From the NCBI GenBank assembly GCA_038318385.1, contig JBBQCD010000011.1, positions 1 to 64,000 on the forward strand: DNA of 64,000 bases. The letters are read 5' to 3'. Position 1 is the stretch's first letter, and each line of letters begins with the position of its first letter. This DNA comes from Schlegelella_A sp038318385 (GTDB taxonomy: Bacteria > Pseudomonadota > Gammaproteobacteria > Burkholderiales > Burkholderiaceae_C). The translations under genes were made by a program, and so were the position numbers. A model generated the notes under the pieces. The model worked only from the letters and a program-made list of their open reading frames with translations. It was not told the origin of the DNA and made no database searches. Below, piece by piece: positions 50,366 through 59,266 of the stretch.

Positions 50366-51691
50366 TCAGAGGATGTAGCGGGACAGGTCCTCGTCGCGGG
50401 CCAGCTCCGCCAGCCGCTCGTTGACCATCGCCGCGTCGATCGCGACGCTGTGCCCGTCGCGATTCGGCGCGTCGAAGCTGATCTCGTCCAGCAGCCGCTC
50501 CATCACGGTCGAGAGGCGGCGCGCGCCGATGTTTTCGGTGCGCTCGTTGACCTCGAAGGCGATCTGCGCGATGCGCCGGATCGCGTCGGGCTGGAACTCG
50601 AGCTGCACGCCTTCCGTCGCGAGAAGCAGGGTGTACTGCTTGACCAGGCTGGCATGGGTCTGCGTCAGGATCGCCTCGAAGTCCTCCACGCTGAGCGAGC
50701 CGAGCTCGACGCGGATCGGAAACCGGCCCTGCAACTCGGGGATGAGGTCGCTCGGCTTGCTGAGGTGGAAGGCCCCGGAGGCAATGAACAGGATGTGATC
50801 CGTCTTGACCATCCCGTACTTGGTGTTGACCGTGGTTCCTTCGACCAGCGGCAGCAGGTCGCGCTGCACGCCCTGGCGCGAAACCTCCGCGGCGCCGCTC
50901 GATTCGGAGCGCGAGGTCACCTTGTCGATCTCGTCGAGGAAGACGATGCCGTTCTGCTCGGCGTTGGCGAGCGCCCGGGTCTTCACCTCGTCGTCGTTGA
51001 CGAGCTTGCCCGCTTCCTCGTCGACGAGAAGCTTGCGCGCCTCGGCGATGCGCAGCTTCCTCGCCTTGCGCTTGGGCGCGCCGAGGTTGGCGAACATGCC
51101 GCGCAGCTGCTCGGTCATCTCTTCCATGCCGGGCGGTCCCATGATCTCGAGCCCGGGCTTCGGATCGGCGACCTCGATCTCGATCTCCTTGTCGTCGAGC
51201 GTGCCTTCGCGCAGGCGCTTGCGCATCACCTGGCGTGCGGTGTTGTCGGGCGTGGCCGACTGCGCGATGCCGAACTCGGCGCGCGCGCCCGGCACGAGGA
51301 TGTCGAGGACGCGGTCTTCTGCTGCGTCCTCGGCGCGGCTGCGCTGACGGCGCATCGCGTCCTCGCGCTCCTGCTTGACCGCCATGTCGACCAGGTCGCG
51401 GATGATCGAGTCGACGTCCTTGCCGACATAGCCGACTTCGGTGAACTTGGTCGCCTCGATCTTGATGAACGGCGCATCGGCCAGGCGCGCCAGTCGCCGC
51501 GCGATCTCGGTCTTGCCGACGCCCGTCGGGCCGATCATCAGGATGTTCTTCGGCGTGATCTCGGCGCGCATCGACTCGTCGACCTGCTGGCGCCGCCAGC
51601 GGTTGCGCATCGCGATGGCGACGGCGCGCTTCGCGGCCTTCTGGCCGACGATGTGACGATCGAGTTCGGAGACGATTTCCTGCGGCGTCAT
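50366..51691 (-). CDS. hslU: HslUV protease ATPase subunit
   Basis: 441 residues from ATG 51691 (MTPQEIVSELDRHIVGQKAA), which matches the usual start; an in-frame ATG at 51760 would add 23 residues and overlap hslV by 23 bp. HslU unfolds substrates for HslV. Walker A GPTGVGKT is at residues 54-61, GYVGKDVDSIIRDL is the pore loop, and the C-terminal LSRYIL tail that docks into HslV is intact. Neither start has a strong ribosome site. Confidence 0.95.
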   Translation of the reverse strand: MTPQEIVSELDRHIVGQKAAKRAVAIAMRNRWRRQQVDESMRAEITPKNILMIGPTGVGKTEIARRLARLADAPFIKIEATKFTEVGYVGKDVDSIIRDLVDMAVKQEREDAMRRQRSRAEDAAEDRVLDILVPGARAEFGIAQSATPDNTARQVMRKRLREGTLDDKEIEIEVADPKPGLEIMGPPGMEEMTEQLRGMFANLGAPKRKARKLRIAEARKLLVDEEAGKLVNDDEVKTRALANAEQNGIVFLDEIDKVTSRSESSGAAEVSRQGVQRDLLPLVEGTTVNTKYGMVKTDHILFIASGAFHLSKPSDLIPELQGRFPIRVELGSLSVEDFEAILTQTHASLVKQYTLLLATEGVQLEFQPDAIRRIAQIAFEVNERTENIGARRLSTVMERLLDEISFDAPNRDGHSVAIDAAMVNERLAELARDEDLSRYIL

Positions 51692-51737
51692 CGCGCTCGT
51701 CGGAAACGGCTTGGCCGACAGTTCGCGCCCGGCGCTT

Positions 51738-52274
51738 TCAGTCAAGGGTTTCGATGACATGGTTCTGGTTCGTGTAGATGCACAGGTCGCCGGCGATCTC
51801 GAGCGACTTCTTGACGATGTCGGCGGGCGCCAGTTCGGTGTGCTGGACCAGGGCGCGCGCCGCCGCGCTCGCGTAGGAGCCGCCGGAACCGATCGCGACG
51901 ATGCCGTATTCCGGCTCGAGCACGTCGCCGTTGCCGGTGATGATCAGGGAGGTTTCGCGGTCCGCGACCGCCAGCATGGCTTCGAGCTTGCGCAGGACCC
52001 GGTCGGTGCGCCAGTCCTTGGTGAGCTCGATCGCCGCCCGAGTGAGGTTGCCCTGGTGCTTCTCGAGCTTGGCCTCGAAGCGCTCGAACAGGGTGAAGGC
52101 GTCGGCCGTGGCCCCGGCAAAGCCGGCAAGGACACGGTCGTGGTGCAGCTTCCTGACCTTGCGCGCGGTCGCCTTGACGACGATGTTGCCGAGGGTCACC
52201 TGGCCGTCACCGCCGAGCGCGACCGTGTTGCCGCGGCGCACGCTGAGGATGGTCGTGCCGTGGTAGGTATCCAT
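51738..52274 (-). CDS. hslV: HslUV protease peptidase subunit
   Basis: 178 residues. The propeptide MDTYHG precedes Thr7 of TTILSVRRGN, the N-terminal nucleophile after processing. ARKVRKLHHDRVLAGFAGAT and IAIGSGG-type GIVAIGSGGSYASAAARAL are family motifs. Threonine protease core of a two-ring cytoplasmic machine. Upstream of hslU in the same operon. Confidence 0.97.
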   Translation of the reverse strand: MDTYHGTTILSVRRGNTVALGGDGQVTLGNIVVKATARKVRKLHHDRVLAGFAGATADAFTLFERFEAKLEKHQGNLTRAAIELTKDWRTDRVLRKLEAMLAVADRETSLIITGNGDVLEPEYGIVAIGSGGSYASAAARALVQHTELAPADIVKKSLEIAGDLCIYTNQNHVIETLD

Positions 52275-52325
52275 CGGCCCCAGATGAAGGTCGCGGCGCC
52301 CGTTTCAAGGGGCTCGCCGCGGCAC

Positions 52326-54134
52326 TCAGACGGTGCGAACCTTCACAGCGGCGTGCTCGTTGATGCCCATGGCGCCGAAGAAGAGCGCCACCATGCGGTG
52401 GGCGTCGACGAAGTTCACGGCCCGGTTCTCGCTGCGCCGGGCGAGCACCCAGTTCAGCAGGTCGCCGGCGGCGATGAAGTCGACGCGGATGAGGCGGGCA
52501 CACGAGACGTTGACGATCGTCGCCGTACCGAGTTCGGCGTTCATCTTGCCGAGGGTCATCGCGATGTCGCCGACCAGCTGCCCGGAGAGCTCGACGCTGC
52601 CGACCTGCACCAGGTTGGCGTCCTCGGTGAGCTGGGACTCGAAGAAGCTGGTGGCGACGTCGCTCACGACCGAGAGCGGCGGTTGCGTCGTTCCTTGGTT
52701 CGAGCCGCTGACGCGCACCGTGCAGCGCGCCGCCTCCCAGGAAGGGGGGGAGACTTCGTAGGTCACGCAGTAGTCGATCGCGCCCTCGTCGAACTGGTCG
52801 GGGCGGTTGGCCATCCGCAGGGCATCGAGACGCACCTGCCAGAAGGCGGGATCGGCGTCGCGAGCCCCGTTCGGGGCGGCTTCCTGCAACACCGTGAACA
52901 GGCGCTCGCCGCTCATCCAGCGCATGTCGAGGTCCTGCGGAATCCAGCTGCGGAACAGCTCGCTCAGGCGCCCGCAGGCCTCCGCGTCGATGCCTTTCAT
53001 CGCCGACCAGTCGAAGACCCAGGGCAGCGGCATCTGCAGCGCGAGCGACGAGAGCTTCGCGACCCCTTCGGCGTCGAGATAGTCCGGGCAGACCCAGCCG
53101 ACCTGGCCTTCGACCCGCGTCTTGCTGGGCCGCTCTTCGCTGGCCGCCTCGGCGACGAGTCGCGGCAGCGAGAACCATTGCGGCGCGGACCAGCCGAACT
53201 GTTGCGCGTAGTCGAGCGCCAGGCTCTCGAACTTGTGCTGCTGGCCGACAGCGCGGTAGAAGTCGAACAGCACCAGCCACGTCTCGGCATGCTGGGACCG
53301 CGATCCACCCACACCGGTCAGCGTCAACAGCGCCTGCTCGCACTGCTCGAAATCGGCGTTGGCGAAGGCGATCACCGCCTCGTCGAGATCGGGATCGTGA
53401 GTCACCTCGTTGCTGACGGTGGCGAAGGCCTTCGAAAGCGCCTCCGGCACCGCATCCAGGTCGACGAGCGAAAGCGATCCGGTGCCGGGCGTTGCTGCTG
53501 CGACGGGGGCCGGGCTCGGGCGGGCAGGTGGCGGTGCTGGGACGGACGCGGCGGCTGGGGCCGGAGCTGGCGGGCGGCCCGGAACGGGGGCTGGCGCAGG
53601 CGCCGCCGCGCGCACGGTCGCTTCAGGCGCAACGAAATCGTCGACCCGCCCGCCTTGCGGCTCCGCCGGTGCCGGTCGCGGTGGGGTCGCGGTGGGAGGG
53701 CGGGCTTCGAGCGGAGCGGGCGCGGTGGGGGCGTTGTAGAACTCCGGACCCCGGCGCGTGGTGGCGGCGTAGTTGTCGCCGACCATCTGCTGCTCGATCT
53801 CGTCGATCTTCGCCTTGACACCAATGTCCTGGCGCGCGCCGCTGTCGGGATTGCGTGGCTCGGAATCGTCGAGTCGGGAAGATCCGCCGAGTGCCGCGAG
53901 CTGTTCGCCGGTCAGGCCCTCGCGGCGCACCTTGCGCAGCATGTCGAATTCGCGCTTGCGGACGAAATCGTTGCGCCGCTTGCGCTCGATCATCGCCTTC
54001 AGTTCGCCCTTGGCGTAGTCGTTCTCGCGCTGGTCTTCGGGGGGCGAGTCGATCTCGGCCCACTCCGTCGAAGGATTGGCCACGAACTTGACCACCTTGC
54101 GAAAGAAGCTCGTCGTGTCTTTGGGTTCGGGCAT
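52326..54134 (-). CDS. Large protein with C-terminal STAS-like domain
   Basis: 602 residues. N-terminus (1-120) is charged and helical, starting MPEPKDTTSFFRKVVKFVAN. Residues about 130-220 are a Pro/Ala linker. Residues 230-480 form a globular helical part with YLDAEGVAKLSSLALQMPLP and FDWSAMKGIDAEACGRLSEL, which itself resembles one STAS unit; the last 100 residues (VQVGSVELSGQLVGDIAMTL, then NVSCARLIRVDFIAAGDLLN) look like a second. No signal peptide or membrane segment. STAS domains act as anti-sigma antagonists or in MlaB; role here unknown. Upstream of hslV by 51 bp on the same strand. Confidence 0.8.
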   Translation of the reverse strand: MPEPKDTTSFFRKVVKFVANPSTEWAEIDSPPEDQRENDYAKGELKAMIERKRRNDFVRKREFDMLRKVRREGLTGEQLAALGGSSRLDDSEPRNPDSGARQDIGVKAKIDEIEQQMVGDNYAATTRRGPEFYNAPTAPAPLEARPPTATPPRPAPAEPQGGRVDDFVAPEATVRAAAPAPAPVPGRPPAPAPAAASVPAPPPARPSPAPVAAATPGTGSLSLVDLDAVPEALSKAFATVSNEVTHDPDLDEAVIAFANADFEQCEQALLTLTGVGGSRSQHAETWLVLFDFYRAVGQQHKFESLALDYAQQFGWSAPQWFSLPRLVAEAASEERPSKTRVEGQVGWVCPDYLDAEGVAKLSSLALQMPLPWVFDWSAMKGIDAEACGRLSELFRSWIPQDLDMRWMSGERLFTVLQEAAPNGARDADPAFWQVRLDALRMANRPDQFDEGAIDYCVTYEVSPPSWEAARCTVRVSGSNQGTTQPPLSVVSDVATSFFESQLTEDANLVQVGSVELSGQLVGDIAMTLGKMNAELGTATIVNVSCARLIRVDFIAAGDLLNWVLARRSENRAVNFVDAHRMVALFFGAMGINEHAAVKVRTV

Positions 54135-54302
54135 GTCGAGTGGGCGGTCAGCGAGTCATGCACCGCCGCCCATCAGGCGACGCCTGCCCGGTCGGATCCG
54201 ACGCGACCGAACCACTGGCATTCGAGTCCGGCCTCGGGGGCGTTCGGGCAACCCCGGACGGCAGCCAGCCACGAATCCGAGGGGACGGACGGCCGTCCGG
54301 CC

Positions 54303-55382
54303 TCAGTCACCGAACATCTTTTGCTTGAGTTCACGCCGCTGTTGGGCCTCGAGGGACAGTGTAGCGGTCGGCCGCGCGATCAGCCGACCCAATCCGATGG
54401 GTTCGCCGGTTTCGTCACAGAAACCGTACTCGCCGGATTCGATCCGCGCCAACGACTGTGAAATCTTCTTCAGCAGCTTGCGCTCCCGATCGCGGGTGCG
54501 CAGTTCCAACGCATGTTCTTCCTCGATGGTGGCCCGGTCCGCAGGATCGGGGACGATCGAGGTGTCTTCGCGCAAATGTTCCGTGGTCTCGCCGGCGTTG
54601 CTGAGGAGGTCGTCCTTGAGCGCCTGCAGCGTCACGCGGAAAAACTCGAGCTGCTTGTCGTTCATGTACTCCGATTCCGGCATCGCCAGGATCTCGGGCT
54701 CGGTCAGGTCGCGACCTGACTTCGACTTCCAGGCGTTGGCGAGTTTCGGATCGGACTTCTGGGCGTGCTTCGGGACGTCGAGTTCTAGGTTGTTCATCTG
54801 TCGGGTAGGCGGACGCGGCGGGGCGAACCGGTCGGCAAATCGGGAGGTAGGAGGCGGCAGGGGCATCTGCACCTGCGCCACGATGTACTTGGATGCGCCG
54901 CGACCCGTGCGTCGGGGCGGCGGCGGGGCCTCGCCGCCGACCTTCGGGGCCGGGGCGGGTGCGGGGCTCGGCGCTGCTGCAGCGGTGGACGGGGCGAGGG
55001 GCCGTTCGACCCCGTTAGGCCTCTTGGCGACCGCAGGCGGTTGGCTGGCGGCGGAGACCGCCGTCCTGGCCTTGGCGTGACTTGCCTTTTCAGCCGGGGG
55101 GTTCGCTGCGGCCTTCGGCGTCTTGCCAGCCGGCACGCTCTTGTCCTTGGCGGATTTCGAAGCGGGCAGGGGCTTGACGGCGGGCCGGGAGGGCGCCTTC
55201 GGTGTCATCTTCGCGCCGCTCTTGGCGGCCGGCTGGGAGGTCTTCGCCGCTGTCTTGACAGCGGTCTTGGCGGGCGATCTGGAGGCCGTCTTGGGGGCGG
55301 TCTTGGCGACGGGTTTGGCCGTCTTCTTGGCCACCGCCTTCTTGCTGGCGGCCGGCGTCTTCTTGATCGCTTTTTGGGCCAT
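54303..55382 (-). CDS. dksA: DksA with histone H1-like N-terminal extension
   Basis: 359 residues from ATG 55382, against about 140-150 usual. Residues about 226-359 are DksA: LTEPEILAMPESEYMNDKQL, the coiled-coil tip VPDPADRATIEEE with Asp279, Asp282 and Ala284 (the E. coli D71/D74/A76 set), and ELRTRDRERKLLKKI. DksA enters the RNA polymerase secondary channel and works with ppGpp. The zinc finger is reduced to Cys322, with Thr325, Ser343 and Ala346 in the other three places; I recall the same C/T/S/A form in other betaproteobacteria. Residues 1-160 are Lys/Ala/Pro repeats (KKAVAKKTAKPVAKTAPK) like histone H1, followed by a Pro-rich linker. Confidence 0.92.
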   Translation of the reverse strand: MAQKAIKKTPAASKKAVAKKTAKPVAKTAPKTASRSPAKTAVKTAAKTSQPAAKSGAKMTPKAPSRPAVKPLPASKSAKDKSVPAGKTPKAAANPPAEKASHAKARTAVSAASQPPAVAKRPNGVERPLAPSTAAAAPSPAPAPAPKVGGEAPPPPRRTGRGASKYIVAQVQMPLPPPTSRFADRFAPPRPPTRQMNNLELDVPKHAQKSDPKLANAWKSKSGRDLTEPEILAMPESEYMNDKQLEFFRVTLQALKDDLLSNAGETTEHLREDTSIVPDPADRATIEEEHALELRTRDRERKLLKKISQSLARIESGEYGFCDETGEPIGLGRLIARPTATLSLEAQQRRELKQKMFGD

Positions 55383-55560
55383 GATTTTTCTCAAGCTGTC
55401 TCCGGGCACCGCGGTTGATGGACCCTCACGACAAGGGAGCGGCTGAGAGACCGCGGTTTCACGCCGCCGCGGATTGTAGCGACGCAGACCGGCGTCTGGC
55501 GCTGCCATTTCGGGCCTGTTGCACCGCGGGCTCGACCGCGCTCGAGCAGGTCCCGATCGA

Positions 55561-56595
55561 TCAGGCCAGGCACTGCTCCAGGCCCTGCTGGAACACGTCG
55601 CGCGGCAGGTCCAGCCCGATGAAGACCATCTTCGTGTTCTTCTTCTCGCCGGGGGCCCACTTCGGGCCGACGTCGCTGCCCATCAGCTGGTGCACGCCCT
55701 GGAAGATGACCTTGCGGTCCGTGCCCTTCATGAAGAGAACGCCTTTGTAACGCAGCATCTTCGGGCCGTAGACCTGGACGATGGCGCCGAGGAAGTCCTC
55801 GAGCTTGGCAGCGTTGAACGCGCGATCCGAGCGGAAAACGAAAGACTTGACGTCGTCGTCGTGCACATGGTGGTGCGGGTGGTCGCAGTGCTCGCCGTGC
55901 TCGTGGTCGTGGTGGTCGTGGTCGTGGTCGTGGTCGTCGGCCTTGAGGAAGTCAGGGTCGATGTCGAGCTTGGCGTTGAGATTGAAGCCCTTGAGGTCGA
56001 ACACGTCGGCCAGCGGCACCTCCCCGAAATGGACGCGGCGCTGCGGCGCGCGCGGATTCATGTGCTTGATGCGATGGATCAAGGCCTCGACGGTGGCATC
56101 GTCAACGAGGTCGGTCTTGCTGATGAAGATCTGGTCGGCGAAGCCGATCTGGCGGCGCGCCTCCTGGCGGGTGTCGAGCTGCCCCTCGGCGTGCTTGGCG
56201 TCGACCAGGGTCAGGATCGAGTCCAGCAGGTAGCTTTCGGCGATCTCGTCGTCCATGAAGAAGGTCTGCGCCACGGGGCCTGGATCGGCCAGGCCGGTGG
56301 TCTCGATCACCACTCGATCGAAGTCGAGCTCGCCCTTCCTCTTCTTCTCGGCCAGGTCCGCCAGCGTGGTCCGCAGATCCTCGCGGATGGAGCAGCAGAC
56401 GCAGCCGTTGTTCAACTGAATGATCTGTTCCTTGCTGTCCTGGACGAGGATCTCGTTGTCGATGTTCTCGTCGCCGAACTCGTTCTCGATCACGGCGATC
56501 TTCTGGCCATGCGCCTCGGTCAGCACCCGCTTGAGCAATGTGGTCTTGCCGGAGCCGAGAAAACCGGTGAGGATGGTGGCGGGGATGAGGCTCAT
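55561..56595 (-). CDS. COG0523 (CobW/YjiA-type) GTPase with His-rich loop
   Basis: 344 residues from ATG 56595 (MSLIPATILTGFLGSGKTTL). Walker A GFLGSGKT at 11-18; the metal-binding Cys65-V-Cys67-Cys68 in NNGCVCCS; VIENEFGDENIDNEILV is the family switch segment. A loop near residue 235 has alternating Asp and His (DDHDHDHDHHDHEHGEH), a likely metal reservoir, followed by the CobW C-terminal domain. COG0523 proteins deliver zinc, cobalt or other metals to client enzymes. It lies 178 bp upstream of dksA on the same strand and is divergent from corC. Confidence 0.93.
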   Translation of the reverse strand: MSLIPATILTGFLGSGKTTLLKRVLTEAHGQKIAVIENEFGDENIDNEILVQDSKEQIIQLNNGCVCCSIREDLRTTLADLAEKKRKGELDFDRVVIETTGLADPGPVAQTFFMDDEIAESYLLDSILTLVDAKHAEGQLDTRQEARRQIGFADQIFISKTDLVDDATVEALIHRIKHMNPRAPQRRVHFGEVPLADVFDLKGFNLNAKLDIDPDFLKADDHDHDHDHHDHEHGEHCDHPHHHVHDDDVKSFVFRSDRAFNAAKLEDFLGAIVQVYGPKMLRYKGVLFMKGTDRKVIFQGVHQLMGSDVGPKWAPGEKKNTKMVFIGLDLPRDVFQQGLEQCLA

Positions 56596-56760
56596 GGCGA
56601 ATAGGACCTTGCGCAAGCGGAGGAGACCCCAGTTGGGGGCCGGCGACTGTCTTTCAAGGTAGCAGAACTGTCAAGCCGCGCCAGTGCGCTGCGGGTGGCC
56701 TCATCGGGTAAGCTTCCCGCCTTCATCAACCCGGGCCGCGCCACCGCCGCCCGGCACCGA

Positions 56761-57654
56761 ATGTCCGAAGTTCCATCCAGCCGCTCCGTGCGCGCCGGCG
56801 ACAGGCCGGAAGCCCTGCGCGAGCGGCGCGGCCTGTTCCAGAAGATCCTCGAACTCGTCGCCCCGGGTCCCGACTCGCGCGCGCAGCTGATCGAGTCGCT
56901 CGCCGATGCCGAGCACAAGGAGGTGATCGCGCCCGAGTCGCGGATGATGCTCGAGGGCGTGCTACGGATGGCCGACCTGACCGCCGGCGACGCCATGGTC
57001 GCTGCGCCGCGGATGGACCTGCTCGACATCGACGCCGCCTACGACGACCTGCTGCACAGCGTGATCGAGGCCGGCCATTCGCGCTTTCCCGTCTTCGAGG
57101 GCCGGCGCGAGAACGTCATCGGGATCCTCATGGCCAAGGACCTGCTGAAGCTGCAGCGCTCGCCGGACCTCAATCTGCGCACCCTGTTGCGCCCGGCGGT
57201 GTTCGTGCCCGAGTCCAAGGGGCTGAACGAGCTGCTGCGCGACTTCCGCGCCAACCGCAACCACCTGGCGATCGTCATCGACGAGTTCGGCATGACCGCC
57301 GGCCTGATCACGATCGAGGACGTGCTCGAGGAGATCGTCGGCGAGATCGAGGACGAATTCGACGACAAGGACGGCGAGTCCGGCATCTACACGCTCGCCG
57401 ACGGCAGCCAGCGTGTCGCCGGCGACGTCGAGATCGAGGCCGTGAACGATGCCTTCGGCAGCGCCTTCCCGATCGACGAGTTCGAGACCATCGGCGGCTT
57501 CGTGGCCCACGAGATGGGCTACGTGCCGCGACGCGGTGAAGCGGCCGTCGTCGGCGGGCTGGTGTTCACGGTCATGCTGACGCGCGGCGGCGCCGTGCGC
57601 TGGTTCAAGGTGACCCGCGCGCCCGAAGCGGCGCTCGGCTCCGACGGCGCTTGA
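56761..57654 (+). CDS. corC: CorC-type CBS-domain protein (magnesium/cobalt efflux)
   Basis: 297 residues from ATG 56761; an ATG at 56695 would add 22 non-conserved residues. Two CBS domains (about 70-195; MVAAPRMDLLDIDAAYDDLL and VFVPESKGLNELLRDFRANR) and a CorC_HlyC domain at the end (IYTLADGSQRVAGDVEIEAV). The HLAIVIDEFGMTAGLITIED segment is diagnostic. No membrane part, as in YbeX/CorC. TGA overlaps the lnt start; ybeX-lnt pairs are conserved widely. Confidence 0.93.
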   Translation: MSEVPSSRSVRAGDRPEALRERRGLFQKILELVAPGPDSRAQLIESLADAEHKEVIAPESRMMLEGVLRMADLTAGDAMVAAPRMDLLDIDAAYDDLLHSVIEAGHSRFPVFEGRRENVIGILMAKDLLKLQRSPDLNLRTLLRPAVFVPESKGLNELLRDFRANRNHLAIVIDEFGMTAGLITIEDVLEEIVGEIEDEFDDKDGESGIYTLADGSQRVAGDVEIEAVNDAFGSAFPIDEFETIGGFVAHEMGYVPRRGEAAVVGGLVFTVMLTRGGAVRWFKVTRAPEAALGSDGA

Positions 57655-59225
57655 ACGCAGCGGTCGACCCGGCGCGGGCCGGGCACCGCCCCCTCCCGCG
57701 CCTGCCGCTGGCGCTCGACGCCGCGCTTGTGGCGCTGGCCGGTGCGCTCCAGACCTGCGCCTTCGTGACGACCGCGGCCTGGCCATTGCCGTTGCTGGCA
57801 GCGGCTCTGCTCGCCGACCGGGCCAGCCGACGCCCGCCGCTGGGCGCCGCCGCACTCGGTCTGGCCTTCGGCAGCGCCTGGCTCGGCGCCGGGACCTGGT
57901 GGCTCTTCGTCAGCCTGCACCGTTACGGCGGCCTGCCGGCATGGATGGCCGTGATCGCGGTGGCGCTGCTCAGCATCCTGTTGTCGGCCTATCTCGCACT
58001 GGCGATGGCGGGCTTTGCACGCTGGCGCAGCGGCCGCGCCGGACGTGATGCGCTGCTCTTCGCGGCGGTCTGGCTGCTCGCCGAACTCGCCCGCGCCGTC
58101 ATCTTCACCGGATTCCCGTGGATTGCCAGCGGCTACGCCCAGGTCGATTCGCCGCTGGCAGGCTATGCCCCGTGGGTCGGCGTCTATGGCATCGGCTGGA
58201 TCGGCGCGGCGCTGGCGGCCTGGCTCGCGCTGAGCCGGCCGTGGCTGCGCGGCTGGCGCGGCGGCACGATTGCCGCGGGAGGCGTGGCAGTGGTGCTGGG
58301 CGGCGGTGTCGTCGCCGGGCTGGCGCAGTTCTCCGAGGCCGGCAACCGCCTGACCGTTACGCTGCTGCAGGGGAACGTGCCTCAGGACGAAAAGTTCGCG
58401 GTCGAGCGCCTGCCGGAGACGATGGCGTGGACCCGGGGGCAGCTGCTGGCGGCGCGCGGCGCGCTGGTGGTGGCCCCGGAGACCGTCATCCCGCTGCTGC
58501 CGGAGCAACTCGATCCGGCCGACTGGCAGCCGCTTCTCGACCACTTTCATCAGGGTGCGCAGGCCGCGATCGTCGGACTGCCGCTCGGCAACGAGGCGGT
58601 CGGCTACACCAACTCGGCTGCTGCCATCTCGGCCGCGACCTCCGGGCTGACCGACGGCTACTACCGCTACGACAAGCACCACCTGGTGCCGTTCGGCGAG
58701 TTCATCCCGACGGGCTTTCGCTGGTTCACCCGGCTGATGAACATCCCGCTCGGCGACTTCAACCGGGGCGGGCTCGACCAGCCGTCGTTCGCGTTCGGCG
58801 GCGAACGCATCGCCCCGAACATCTGCTATGAGGACCTGTTCGGCGAGGAACTGGCAGCCCGCTTCGCCGATCCGGCGAAGGCGCCGACGATCTTCGCCAA
58901 CATCAGCAACATCGCCTGGTTCGGCCAGACCAGCGCCGTCGAGCAGCACCTGCAGATCTCGCGGATGCGCACGCTCGAGTTCCAGCGGCCGATGCTGCGC
59001 GCCACCAACACCGGTGCGACCGTGGTGATCGACCATCGCGGACACGTCACCGCGGCGCTCGCGCCGTACACGCAGGGCACGCTCGACGGCAGCGTCGAGG
59101 GCCGGCGCGGCCTGACGCCGTTCGCGCGCTGGGCCGCGGCGTTCGGTCTCTGGCCGGCATGGCTGCTCGGTGCGGGCCTCGTGCTGGCGCTCGCCGGCGG
59201 CACGCGCCCTAGAATCGAACGCTGA
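57651..59225 (+). CDS. lnt: Apolipoprotein N-acyltransferase
   Basis: 524 residues from TTG 57651, which overlaps the corC stop (TTGA). Inner-membrane enzyme that puts the third acyl chain on lipoproteins. Six or more membrane segments precede a nitrilase-like periplasmic domain whose triad is complete: Glu277 in VVAPETVIP, Lys342 in YDKHHLVPFGEF and Cys392 in PNICYEDLF (E. coli E267, K335, C387). A final membrane segment closes the protein. Confidence 0.95.
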   Translation: MNAAVDPARAGHRPLPRLPLALDAALVALAGALQTCAFVTTAAWPLPLLAAALLADRASRRPPLGAAALGLAFGSAWLGAGTWWLFVSLHRYGGLPAWMAVIAVALLSILLSAYLALAMAGFARWRSGRAGRDALLFAAVWLLAELARAVIFTGFPWIASGYAQVDSPLAGYAPWVGVYGIGWIGAALAAWLALSRPWLRGWRGGTIAAGGVAVVLGGGVVAGLAQFSEAGNRLTVTLLQGNVPQDEKFAVERLPETMAWTRGQLLAARGALVVAPETVIPLLPEQLDPADWQPLLDHFHQGAQAAIVGLPLGNEAVGYTNSAAAISAATSGLTDGYYRYDKHHLVPFGEFIPTGFRWFTRLMNIPLGDFNRGGLDQPSFAFGGERIAPNICYEDLFGEELAARFADPAKAPTIFANISNIAWFGQTSAVEQHLQISRMRTLEFQRPMLRATNTGATVVIDHRGHVTAALAPYTQGTLDGSVEGRRGLTPFARWAAAFGLWPAWLLGAGLVLALAGGTRPRIER

Positions 59226-59266
59226 TCGGGCGCCTCGTCGCGGCGCGCGACGCAACCACGAGCGTC

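Noticed and set aside
54286..54299. 14-bp palindrome CGGACGGCCGTCCG after dksA as terminator
   Set aside because: No loop and no T-run on the minus strand; too little to call.
54303..55382. Loss of DksA zinc cysteines as a sign of decay
   Set aside because: The coiled-coil tip and fold are intact and the same C/T/S/A pattern is usual for betaproteobacterial DksA as I know it.
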